Below, piece after piece: positions 15,030-22,952 of a stretch of 46,028 nucleotides of DNA. The notes beneath the pieces are model-generated. The model made no database searches. It saw only the letters and a program-made list of their open reading frames with translations, and was not told the origin of the DNA. The stretch spans positions 1 to 46,028 of the forward strand of contig DIYS01000180.1 of the NCBI GenBank assembly GCA_002429115.1, in the 5' to 3' direction. This DNA is from Saccharicrinis sp. UBA6048. GTDB taxonomy: Bacteria > Bacteroidota > Bacteroidia > Bacteroidales > Marinilabiliaceae. Within the stretch, counting starts at the first letter, position 1. Each line of letters starts with the position of its first letter. Position numbers and translations under genes: made by a program.

Positions 15030-16931
15030 CTACATCATCTCCCGAACCACCTTCTCAATGCCTTTTTTGTCAAAACCACAAAGGCCGTACAGTTCAGTCT
15101 GCGTGCCGTGCTCGATGTACTCATCAGGTATGCCCAATCGTTTTACTCTAGCACAATAGTCGTTATCGGCCATAAACTCAATAACCGCACTTCCCATACC
15201 ACCGACGATGGTGCCATCTTCAATGGTAATTACCTTGTTGTGCTTTTTAAATACTTCGTGAAGTAACGATTCATCAATAGGTTTGGCAAAACGCATATCA
15301 TAATGAGCGATGGATAAACCTTCTTTTTCCAGCTTATCTATTAGCTGGCTGGTTTTGATTCCAATTGGACCAATAGTCAGGATGGCAATATCATTACCAT
15401 CTTTAAGTTTTCTGCCAGTACCAACTTTAATTTCCTGCATTGGACGCTGCCAGTCAAGTAGTGAGCCATTGCCGCGCGGGTATCGAATGGTAAAAGGTCC
15501 CTGGTTTGGTAATTGCGCAGTATACATCAGGTTGCGCAGCTCCTCTTCGTCCATCGGCGATGAAATAGTCATTTTAGGTATGCCGCGCATAAACTGTATA
15601 TCGTAGGCACCGTGATGGGTTGCACCATCGGCTCCAACCAATCCACCACGATCAAGGCAGAAGACAACGTTAAGATTTTGAAGTGCTACATCGTGTATCA
15701 CCTGATCATAAGCCCGCTGCATAAACGAGGAATAGATGTTACAGAACGGCGTATGTCCGGCAATGGCCATACCAGCCGAAAAAGTCACTGCATGTTGTTC
15801 GGCGATGCCCACATCAAAGGCCCGGTCAGGCATCTTTTCCATCATTATATTGAGGCTACATCCGGTAGGCATAGCAGGTGTTATCCCTACTATCTTTTCA
15901 TTTTGCTCGGCCAGCTCAACTATTGTATTGCCAAACACATCCTGAAATTTAGGTGGCTTTGGCGTACTTGATTTTGCTGCCAGTTTCTGTCCGGTTGTTT
16001 TGTCAAACTTATCGCTAACCGCATGCCAGGCCGTCTGATTCTCCTCGGCATATTTAAATCCTTTGCCTTTCTTGGTGATGACGTGCAGAACCTTAGGACC
16101 CGGAATTTCTTTCAGGTCACTCATTACTTTTCTGAGGTGGTCCACATCATGTCCATCCACAGGGCCAAAGTACCGAATATTAAGTCCTTCAAAAATATTG
16201 GTTTGCTTGGTCAGTAGATTCTTTAATGAGTTGTTCAGCTTGGTGATCATTTCTTTTGATCGCGGACCGGTCAACTTCATTTTTTCCAACACCTTAAAAG
16301 TCTCAGATCTTATTTTATTGTAGGTCTGCGAGGTGGCAATATCCACCAGGTATTCACTAAATCCACCAACGGCCGGGTCAATGGCCATGTTGTTGTCATT
16401 TAAGATGACTAGCATATTGGCCTTGAGGGTTGACATATTGTTTAAGCCTTCAAAGGCCATGCCTGCGGTCATAGCTCCATCGCCAATGACGGCCACCACA
16501 TGTTTGTCCGGATCATTATCTAATGAAGCTGCTGCGGCCATGCCGAGCCCGGCAGAAATTGATGTTGACGAGTGACCTACGCCAAACGCATCGTATTCGC
16601 TTTCATTAATATTCGGAAAGCCACTTATGCCTTTGAATTTTCTGTTGGTATGAAATACATCTCTGCGACCCGTGAGAATTTTATGGCCATAAGCCTGGTG
16701 ACCAACGTCCCATATTAACTTATCATCCGGAGTATTGAACACGTAATGAAGGGCAACGGATAACTCTACAACACCGAGACTTGCACCGAAGTGTCCAGGG
16801 GTACACGATAGTGCGTCAATAATAAATTCCCTCAATTCCTCACAAACTTGTGGTAAGTCCTCCGGTGCAATTTTCTTTAAATCCTCCGGAGAATTAATCT
16901 TGTCCAGCAAGCTGGTAATGCCGTCCTTCAT
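15030..16931 (-). CDS. dxs: 1-deoxy-D-xylulose-5-phosphate synthase
   Basis: First enzyme of the MEP isoprenoid pathway: condenses pyruvate and glyceraldehyde 3-phosphate using thiamine diphosphate. The 633-residue protein has the N-terminal block GHFGASLGVVELSVALHYV, the ThDP/Mg motif GDGAMTAGM...NDNNMAID, the catalytic Glu region GIAEQHAV in the pyrimidine-binding domain, DRGGLVGADGATHHG, and a C-terminal transketolase domain. The frame stays open to a TTG at 16970, but ATG 16931 gives the N-terminus expected from relatives and leaves a leader of about 50 nt after the -7 box at 16988-16995. Divergent from an OmpA-type gene. Confidence 0.96.
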   Translation of the reverse strand: MKDGITSLLDKINSPEDLKKIAPEDLPQVCEELREFIIDALSCTPGHFGASLGVVELSVALHYVFNTPDDKLIWDVGHQAYGHKILTGRRDVFHTNRKFKGISGFPNINESEYDAFGVGHSSTSISAGLGMAAAASLDNDPDKHVVAVIGDGAMTAGMAFEGLNNMSTLKANMLVILNDNNMAIDPAVGGFSEYLVDIATSQTYNKIRSETFKVLEKMKLTGPRSKEMITKLNNSLKNLLTKQTNIFEGLNIRYFGPVDGHDVDHLRKVMSDLKEIPGPKVLHVITKKGKGFKYAEENQTAWHAVSDKFDKTTGQKLAAKSSTPKPPKFQDVFGNTIVELAEQNEKIVGITPAMPTGCSLNIMMEKMPDRAFDVGIAEQHAVTFSAGMAIAGHTPFCNIYSSFMQRAYDQVIHDVALQNLNVVFCLDRGGLVGADGATHHGAYDIQFMRGIPKMTISSPMDEEELRNLMYTAQLPNQGPFTIRYPRGNGSLLDWQRPMQEIKVGTGRKLKDGNDIAILTIGPIGIKTSQLIDKLEKEGLSIAHYDMRFAKPIDESLLHEVFKKHNKVITIEDGTIVGGMGSAVIEFMADNDYCARVKRLGIPDEYIEHGTQTELYGLCGFDKKGIEKVVREMM

Positions 16932-16987
16932 ATCTTTTAACTCTGAGAGCTGGTTCAATTTCGTGTCCAATTGTTTTTTTAACAGGG

Positions 16988-16995
16988 CAAAGATA
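16988..16995 (-). promoter_or_regulatory. Probable -7 box of dxs
   Basis: On the minus strand TATCTTTG matches TAnnTTTG, about 57 bp upstream of the preferred dxs ATG. No exact TTTG is found at the -33 distance. Confidence 0.4.
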
Positions 16996-17139
16996 ATAAG
17001 ATTGCTTATACCTACGCTCTTAATGTTTAATTTACATTCGTTGTTAATAACCTAACTTAATGGAGGCAATCAAAATGGCTTCTGGTTACTGTCAATTCGA
17101 CTTTTTTTTGAATATTTGAACTATAAAATCAGAGAAGGT

Positions 17140-18162
17140 ATGAGCAGATATTTTTTACTAATAGTTGGGTTTGCTGTCGCGTTTGGTGCTTGTGTTCCAT
17201 TGAAGCAGTTTGAGAAAGTTCAGGATGAAAATGACCGATTGGAGCAGGAGGCTGGTGATATTACAGAACAGAATGAGGCTTTAAAAGTTGAAAACAAAGA
17301 GCTGACAGCGGATTATGAACGATTGAAAAACAAAGTGGAGAAACTGGCTCAGAATACCGCTCGCCTGGGGCGTCATCATAGGCGCTTACAACATCGCTAC
17401 GATGATTTAAATAAGAATTACTCTGATGTGATTGGAGGGCTTAAGACAACTTCTGTTTCCGATGCTGATAATCGTAAGTTACTTGAGTTTTTACAGCAGT
17501 TGCAGGAAGATCTGATAAAACGTGAAGATGAGTTAAGAGCTTCTGAAAGAGCACTCGATGAAAAGAGAATGAGCCTAAACAAAGCTGAAGAACAATTGGG
17601 TAATGCACAATTACAATTGGACGATCAGAATAAGCGATTGCTTGAATTAGAAGCCTTGCTTAATAGCAAAGAAGAGGCGATGCAAGCCTTAAAACGAATG
17701 ATAACTGATGCCTTAAAAGGTTATACAGGCGATGAATTGCAGGTGCATAGCAAAAATGGGAAAGTGTATGTTTCGATGGAAGAAAAACTACTTTTCCAAT
17801 CTGGTAGTTACGATCTTAATCAACAGGGTGTGGCAGCTTTGAAAAAGATTGCCAGGGTGTTAGAGCAAAATGAAGAAATTGATATTTTGGTTGAAGGGCA
17901 TACCGATCGTGTTCCATACAGAGGAAGTGGAGCGCTGAAAGACAACTGGGACTTAAGTGTAAAAAGAGCTACATCGGTGGTGAGGATATTACTAAATAAT
18001 AGCAGTATTGATGCACATCGTGTAATGGCAGCAGGCCGAAGTGAGTACGACCCGTTGAAACCAGGCGATGATGCGGCTTCATTACAGAAAAACCGCCGTA
18101 CAGAAATAATATTAACGCCTAAATGGTCAGAAGTATTTGATCTCTTGGATGTGGATAATTAA
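17140..18162 (+). CDS. OmpA family lipoprotein with coiled coil
   Basis: A 340-residue envelope protein. A short signal (residues 1-17) precedes Cys18 in a weak lipobox (FGAC), so lipidation is probable but not certain. Residues about 25-190 form a long heptad-rich coiled coil; about 205-335 form an OmpA C-terminal domain, which binds diaminopimelate of peptidoglycan in this family. The motifs VEGHTDRVP and NWDLSVKRA, and the NRRTEI end block, are intact. The likely role is tethering the outer membrane to peptidoglycan. ATG 17140 with upstream GAGAAGG is preferred to an upstream TTG at 17116. The radical SAM gene follows with a 9-bp gap and is likely co-transcribed. Confidence 0.9.
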   Translation: MSRYFLLIVGFAVAFGACVPLKQFEKVQDENDRLEQEAGDITEQNEALKVENKELTADYERLKNKVEKLAQNTARLGRHHRRLQHRYDDLNKNYSDVIGGLKTTSVSDADNRKLLEFLQQLQEDLIKREDELRASERALDEKRMSLNKAEEQLGNAQLQLDDQNKRLLELEALLNSKEEAMQALKRMITDALKGYTGDELQVHSKNGKVYVSMEEKLLFQSGSYDLNQQGVAALKKIARVLEQNEEIDILVEGHTDRVPYRGSGALKDNWDLSVKRATSVVRILLNNSSIDAHRVMAAGRSEYDPLKPGDDAASLQKNRRTEIILTPKWSEVFDLLDVDN

Positions 18163-18171
18163 TTGAGAATA

Positions 18172-19176
18172 ATGCGGGCATTCGTTTTAGAGGTGTGGGC
18201 TGTAGTAAGGGTGCTTAATTGGGTGCGATTAAAAAACGCCGCTCGTTTAATTGGTTCGTATATTTATAGCCATCGGGTAAAGCGTGCTAAAGTTATCGCC
18301 AAGCCAATGGCTTTTTCCATTGAGCCAACCAGTATATGTAATCTTAAGTGCCCTGAGTGTCCAACAGGAGCTAATTTATTAAAGCGTCCTCGTGGTACGA
18401 TGCATCTGGATCTTTATCAAAAGCTTCTGGATGAATTAGCACCTGAGTTGCTCTACTTAAACTTGTATATACAAGGTGAGCCTTTGATGCATCCACACTT
18501 CGCCACAATGGTGGAAATGGCCAGTAAATACAAACTGTATGTTTCGACATCTACCAACGGTCATTTTATGAATGATCAAGTGGCTGGTCACTTGGTTAAA
18601 GCAGGCTTAACTCGAATTATCTTTTCTATTGATGGAGCGACCCAAGGCAGTTATGAGAAATACCGTGTTGGAGGTAAGTTGGAGAAAGTGAGAGAATCCA
18701 TCAGCTTATTAACGGCCGCTAAAAAGATACATCAATCACTTTATCCTCTTGTAATAATTCAGTTTATTGCCTTTGCGCATAATGAGCACGAGATTGATGA
18801 TGTGAGAAAGCTGGCAAAAACACTGGGCGTGGATAAATTGGAGATTAAAACTGCACAACTGAATGATTTTGGCGATATGCAGCCTCCGCGAAACAAAAAA
18901 TATAGCAGATATACGGATGAAAAGGCATTAATAAATCAGGGAGGTAATCAGTGTTGGCGTCAATGGCATTCTGCAACAGCAACATGGGATGGAAAATTAG
19001 CACCATGTTGTTATGATAAGGATGCAGATCACGCATTCGGCGACCTTAATTATGAGCAAATTGATTCGCTTTGGAAAGGAGATAAAAGCATCCGGTTTAA
19101 ACAGCAAATATTCACATCAAGACAACATATTAAGATGTGTCAGAATTGTCCCGAGGGTAAGCATCTGTTTTCATAA
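18172..19176 (+). CDS. Radical SAM/SPASM domain protein
   Basis: A 334-residue iron-sulfur enzyme. The radical SAM cluster motif CX3CX2C is visible as C56, C60, C63 (CNLKCPEC), followed by a TIM-barrel-like core with the YLNLYIQGEPL and ISIDGA segments. The C-terminal SPASM-like region has further cysteines (QCW, PCCYD, MCQNC) for an auxiliary [4Fe-4S] cluster. Radical SAM/SPASM enzymes modify peptides or act in cofactor and cell-wall chemistry; the substrate is unknown here. It lacks the length and cysteine pattern of a sulfatase-maturation enzyme. The start at ATG 18172 is preferred to TTG 18163. No precursor peptide gene was seen nearby. Confidence 0.88.
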   Translation: MRAFVLEVWAVVRVLNWVRLKNAARLIGSYIYSHRVKRAKVIAKPMAFSIEPTSICNLKCPECPTGANLLKRPRGTMHLDLYQKLLDELAPELLYLNLYIQGEPLMHPHFATMVEMASKYKLYVSTSTNGHFMNDQVAGHLVKAGLTRIIFSIDGATQGSYEKYRVGGKLEKVRESISLLTAAKKIHQSLYPLVIIQFIAFAHNEHEIDDVRKLAKTLGVDKLEIKTAQLNDFGDMQPPRNKKYSRYTDEKALINQGGNQCWRQWHSATATWDGKLAPCCYDKDADHAFGDLNYEQIDSLWKGDKSIRFKQQIFTSRQHIKMCQNCPEGKHLFS

Positions 19177-19354
19177 TCGTAAGTGCGCTTTAATGTCACG
19201 ATTTTAAAGGTTGGTAACCTCGATCAGGCTGTTGATAAAACGGATATAAAAAAGTAATCATTTAAATAGATAAACAACCATAATTAATTAACTTTAGCCT
19301 GAATTCTATAATTAACCTATAAAAAATACACATGCATAATGCCTTAATCGCACT

Positions 19355-21187
19355 ATGGGAAAAATAACTGGATCAAGGCTTGTAAGAAAGATTAATGTAT
19401 TTATACGCAGAAGGTTAGGTCCGGATAATCTGTGTAATGGGAATGGTTTGCTTTATTGGCGCGAACGAATCTTTCACTTCTTCTCTCTTGGCGTACTTTT
19501 GGCTGGTATGGTCATGTATTTGTATTTAGGACTTTCGTATCTCGGCCAGGGCGAGTATGCTTACGCAATATTTGCCTCTTTTATGTTTCTATCGGCCGTA
19601 GTTGCCACCATGGTCAGGTCACTTCCATTTAAGTTCAGAGCCACATGGCTGTTGATATTGGTATTTCTGATTGGAATATATTCAATCCTCGAATCTAATA
19701 ATTCATCCTTGGGATATGTGCTATTGATATCCTATTCTCTGCTTTCAGGAATAATTATCAGTCAAAAGCGTGCGTGGATTTCTGTAATAACGATTAGTGC
19801 GGCACTGGTTTTAATAGGTGTATGTCTTTACATTCCTCAGATACCTATTCCTTTCAATGCGAAACTGTCATTGTTTGACTATGTTAAAACGTCATCGATC
19901 TTTATTGTTGTCAATATCTTAACCTTACTACCGCTGGTTAACCTCTTGAATGGTTTGATTTTTAACCTGGAGAAAGAAACCCGTTTCAGACGTTTATTGC
20001 GTCGTGATCATGAGGATTTGGCACTCGCAAAACGAAAGGCCGAGGAGAGTGATCATTTAAAAACAGCTTTTCTATCAAATATGTCACATGAGATACGTAC
20101 TCCGATGAATGCCATTCTGGGTTTCTCTAATTTGCTATCTCATCCCGATATAAGTGACACTGAAAAAGAAGAGTTTGTGAATCTGATTAAGGTAAATGGT
20201 AAAAACCTTTTGACCTTGGTTGAGGACATCATTGATATTTCAAAAATTGATAGTGGGCAATTGCAGATTAAGAATGCACCATGTCAACTACACAATACGA
20301 TGGTATCAGTGTATGATTCTTTTGCAGATGATATCAAGAGGCGTGGATTATTCAATCTTAAATTATACCTCAAGGAAGGGGTGAGTGATGAAAATATTCG
20401 AATTCTAACCGATGAACATCGCTTAAGACAAATCTTAGTTAATCTGGTTGGCAACGCTGTCAAATTTACAGAACGAGGGTTTGTTGAATTTGGTTATACC
20501 CAGGAGGATGATCAGTTTTTACAGTTTTATGTGAAGGATACTGGTATTGGTTTACCAAAAGGCAAAGAGAATGAGATCTTTGAACGCTTCTCTAAATTTA
20601 ACAGTGATAAAGAACGACTATACGGAGGAACAGGTATTGGCCTGTCAATAGCTAAACATCTGGTAACAATAATGGGTGGTGAGATATGGGTCGAGTCAGA
20701 GCCAATGGTAGGTACAACCTTCTATTTTACGGTTCCATATCATCGTTTGGCCACACCAGTTAATGAAATTAAAATATCGTCAGACTCAGAGAAAGAATAT
20801 AACTGGGAGGGTAAAACGTTTCTGGTGGCTGAGGATGAGGAAGATAACTTTCGCTATATCGAAGTAGCTTTGGCATTGTCCAATGCCAGTTTAATTTGGG
20901 CACGCGATGGTCAGGAGGCTGTTGATGTATTTAAACGCATCGATGGTATCGACCTTGTTTTGATGGATATTAAGATGCCATTAATGGATGGTTATACAGC
21001 CACCCGTGAAATTAAAAAGATAAGAGATAAAGTGCCTGTGATTGCACAAACGGCTTATGCCATGTCCGAAGAAAAAGAGAAGTCGCGACAGGCAGGCTGT
21101 GATGATTATATTGCCAAGCCTATTGGTTACGAAGATCTCTTAACAACCATCAATAAATATGTGCCAGGAAATGGTGCTATGGACTAA
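19355..21187 (+). CDS. Hybrid sensor histidine kinase/response regulator
   Basis: A 610-residue membrane signalling protein. The N-terminal part (about 40-205) has five or six hydrophobic segments and no recognised periplasmic sensor. A HisKA domain follows with the phosphorylated H245 in FLSNMSHEIRTPMNAI, then an HATPase_c domain with DTGIGLPKG and GGTGIGLSIAK ATP-lid motifs, and a C-terminal receiver domain with phospho-acceptor D538 in VLMDIKMP and the conserved Lys in IAKPI. There is no output domain, so the signal must pass to another protein. The gene is alone; the stimulus is unknown, but membrane-embedded sensing is plausible. Confidence 0.95.
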   Translation: MGKITGSRLVRKINVFIRRRLGPDNLCNGNGLLYWRERIFHFFSLGVLLAGMVMYLYLGLSYLGQGEYAYAIFASFMFLSAVVATMVRSLPFKFRATWLLILVFLIGIYSILESNNSSLGYVLLISYSLLSGIIISQKRAWISVITISAALVLIGVCLYIPQIPIPFNAKLSLFDYVKTSSIFIVVNILTLLPLVNLLNGLIFNLEKETRFRRLLRRDHEDLALAKRKAEESDHLKTAFLSNMSHEIRTPMNAILGFSNLLSHPDISDTEKEEFVNLIKVNGKNLLTLVEDIIDISKIDSGQLQIKNAPCQLHNTMVSVYDSFADDIKRRGLFNLKLYLKEGVSDENIRILTDEHRLRQILVNLVGNAVKFTERGFVEFGYTQEDDQFLQFYVKDTGIGLPKGKENEIFERFSKFNSDKERLYGGTGIGLSIAKHLVTIMGGEIWVESEPMVGTTFYFTVPYHRLATPVNEIKISSDSEKEYNWEGKTFLVAEDEEDNFRYIEVALALSNASLIWARDGQEAVDVFKRIDGIDLVLMDIKMPLMDGYTATREIKKIRDKVPVIAQTAYAMSEEKEKSRQAGCDDYIAKPIGYEDLLTTINKYVPGNGAMD

Positions 21188-21198
21188 TGGAAAATAAA

Positions 21199-21220
21199 AA
21201 GCCCCACAAGTGTGAGGCTT
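21199..21220 (-). terminator. Terminator between histidine kinase and frr
   Basis: AAGCCCCACA pairs with TGTGAGGCTT (one mismatch) around a 2-nt loop. On the minus strand it is followed by TTTTTATTTT, making it a good terminator for frr; it probably also serves the convergent kinase gene. Confidence 0.85.
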
Positions 21221-21244
21221 ATATCTTGAAGTTGACTGGTAATA

Positions 21245-21808
21245 TTATACAGTCAAAATATCTTTCTCTTTAACAGCAAACATATCGTCTACTTGCTTCA
21301 CATAGCCATCTGTAATCTTTTGAACTTCTGCTTCAGCATCTTTCTCAAGGTCTTCAGACAAACCATTCTTTTTCATTTTCTTTAATTCTTCGTTACAATC
21401 GCGACGTGTGTTGCGGAAGCTAACTTTGGCATCTTCACATTCTGATTTTGCTTGTTTCACAAGGTCCTTACGACGCTCTTCAGTTAATGGTGGTATATTA
21501 ATGCGAATGATATCGCCATTATTATCAGGATTGAATCCAAGGTTAGCCGCCATAATGGCCTTTTCAATCTCACCAATTAATTGCTTTTCCCATGGCTGAA
21601 TGGCAATGGTGCGAGGATCAGGCGTACTTAGGTTGGCAACCTGCGAAAGTGGGGTCATGCTACCATAGTAATCGACCAAAATGCCTTCAAGCATTTTAGG
21701 GTTTGCTTTACCAGCACGGATTTTACCTAGTTCGTTATCAAGATGTTCAATGGCTTTGGCCATTCTTTCTTGTGCATCTTCTAATATTAAATCTATTTCT
21801 TCTTGCAT
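21245..21808 (-). CDS. frr: Ribosome recycling factor
   Basis: Splits post-termination ribosomes together with EF-G so that they can start again. The 187-residue length and motifs (LGKIRAGKANPKMLEGI, STPDPRTIAIQPWEK, GFNPDNNGDIIRINIPPLTEERRKDLVK) are those of RRF over its whole length, with the three-helix bundle and the beta/alpha domain. In many bacteria frr follows pyrH; here there is no upstream partner within 440 bp, so it seems to be expressed alone. A minus-strand TATTTTTG (21848-21855), about 40 bp upstream of the ATG, is a possible -7 box. Confidence 0.97.
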   Translation of the reverse strand: MQEEIDLILEDAQERMAKAIEHLDNELGKIRAGKANPKMLEGILVDYYGSMTPLSQVANLSTPDPRTIAIQPWEKQLIGEIEKAIMAANLGFNPDNNGDIIRINIPPLTEERRKDLVKQAKSECEDAKVSFRNTRRDCNEELKKMKKNGLSEDLEKDAEAEVQKITDGYVKQVDDMFAVKEKDILTV

Positions 21809-22138
21809 GGTCAGAATGTATGATTACGTTTAATGTATTCGTTTACACAAAAATAGAAAACTTTAAAGGAAAATAAAATTGTATTGAGAATCAGTAGGTT
21901 TAGTTAATGAATATGTAGTATTTCACTGTAAATATCTTAATCTTCGAACTTTATATATCCCTAAAAAAGATATATCTTTAACTGCCTGAATTTAAGGTTT
22001 GGTTATTAAAATAATAGCATTTAAATAGATAAAAGGATGCTATTGTCTGATTAATTTTTTATTAATTTGTAATAACGAATGTTAAAATAATAAGAAAATC
22101 AAACGATCAAATGTGTGGTTAATTAGAATTGTTATAAA
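21809..22138. other. AT-rich divergent spacer between frr and sdhC
   Basis: No gene is seen. It contains the palindrome AAAGATATATCTTT (21966-21979) and an inverted repeat AATAGCAT/ATGCTATT (22013-22020 and 22037-22044). Together with the palindrome next to the sdh promoter this makes the spacer a likely site of regulation for the respiratory operon, but no factor can be named. Confidence 0.4.
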
Positions 22139-22156
22139 TAAAGAATTAATTCTTTA
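22139..22156. promoter_or_regulatory. 18-bp perfect palindrome upstream of the sdh promoter
   Basis: TAAAGAATTAATTCTTTA is a perfect palindrome that ends 6 bp before the -33 box of the sdhCAB promoter. Its position fits an activator or upstream regulator site. The outer AAAGA/TCTTT half-sites recur, with closer spacing, at 21966-21979. Confidence 0.5.
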
Positions 22157-22162
22157 ATTTTA

Positions 22163-22194
22163 TTTGCCCGATGAGCCTTTCAGACCTACATTTG
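22163..22194 (+). promoter_or_regulatory. Promoter of sdhCAB
   Basis: TTTG (22163-22166) and TACATTTG (22187-22194) match both boxes of the Bacteroidota housekeeping promoter (TTTG and TAnnTTTG) at 20-bp spacing. The start site should be near 22200, giving a leader of about 48 nt. AAAAAGGG before the ATG may help translation. Confidence 0.8.
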
Positions 22195-22248
22195 CAGCCT
22201 TATTGAACAATTTAGTTTTAACAAATAAATAAATAAAAAGGGATTCCT

Positions 22249-22929
22249 ATGAGTACTATTTTTGGTTCCTCAATTGGAAGAAAGCTACTGATGAGTTTGT
22301 CAGGGCTTTTTTTGGTGGTGTTCTTAATCATTCACCTTTCCATTAACTTATTGCTTCTTGTGCCGGATGGCGGGCAAATGTTTAATGTTGCAGCCAACTT
22401 TATGACATTGCCTCTGATTAAGTATGGATTGCAGCCTGTATTATTTGCTGGTTTTATCGTACATATTATTTATGCCGCTATTTTAACGGCTCAAAATAAT
22501 AAGGCACGCGGAAGTGCAAAGTATGCTTCTGGTAACAATACAAAGGATGTAATGTGGGCTTCGAAAAACATGTTTGTGTTAGGCTTAACGGTGTTAGCAT
22601 TTTTGGTTGTTCACTTAGTTGATTACTGGGTGCCATTGCAAATAACTCATGCTGCTGAGTCCATCACTATTGATGGCGTTGAAATGCACAATACTTATGC
22701 ATTGGTGAACGCCGCATTTGCTGAAGGGTGGAGAGTAGCCCTTTATGTAGTAGGTGCTTTAGGTTTAACAATTCACCTGACTCACGGATTCTGGTCAGCT
22801 TTCCAAACGCTTGGATTAAGCAATAACATCTGGCGTTGTCGCTGGACGGTCATCGGAATTGCCTTCGCATGGATTGTAGGTCTTGGATTCGCTGCAATTG
22901 CTATCCTTCAATTTGTATTTTATCAATAG
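22249..22929 (+). CDS. sdhC: Succinate dehydrogenase/fumarate reductase cytochrome b subunit
   Basis: Membrane anchor of complex II (226 residues, five transmembrane helices) of the single-subunit diheme b558 type. Candidate heme-ligand histidines sit within helices: H29, H72, H122, H176 and H179. It passes electrons between the quinone pool and SdhB. In Bacteroides the same complex works mainly as fumarate reductase with menaquinone; direction here cannot be decided from sequence. First gene of sdhCAB behind a strong promoter; sdhA starts 24 bp later. Confidence 0.95.
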   Translation: MSTIFGSSIGRKLLMSLSGLFLVVFLIIHLSINLLLLVPDGGQMFNVAANFMTLPLIKYGLQPVLFAGFIVHIIYAAILTAQNNKARGSAKYASGNNTKDVMWASKNMFVLGLTVLAFLVVHLVDYWVPLQITHAAESITIDGVEMHNTYALVNAAFAEGWRVALYVVGALGLTIHLTHGFWSAFQTLGLSNNIWRCRWTVIGIAFAWIVGLGFAAIAILQFVFYQ

Positions 22930-22952
22930 TCAAATCTAAATACATCATAGAT

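Noticed and set aside
14793..15266. 157-codon plus-strand frame at the dxs end
   Set aside because: Overlaps the conserved dxs C-terminus on the other strand; low-complexity and hydrophobic by chance.
16932..16970. Longer dxs from a TTG start
   Set aside because: The 13 extra residues are not part of the family N-terminus; ATG 16931 fits better with the leader.
18172..19176. Sulfatase-maturing enzyme for the sulfatase at 6955
   Set aside because: Shorter than anaerobic sulfatase-maturing enzymes and with fewer auxiliary cysteines; distance of 9 kb gives no support.
19175..19203. Terminator after the radical SAM gene
   Set aside because: Only a 6-bp AATCGT/ACGATT stem with a long loop; too weak.
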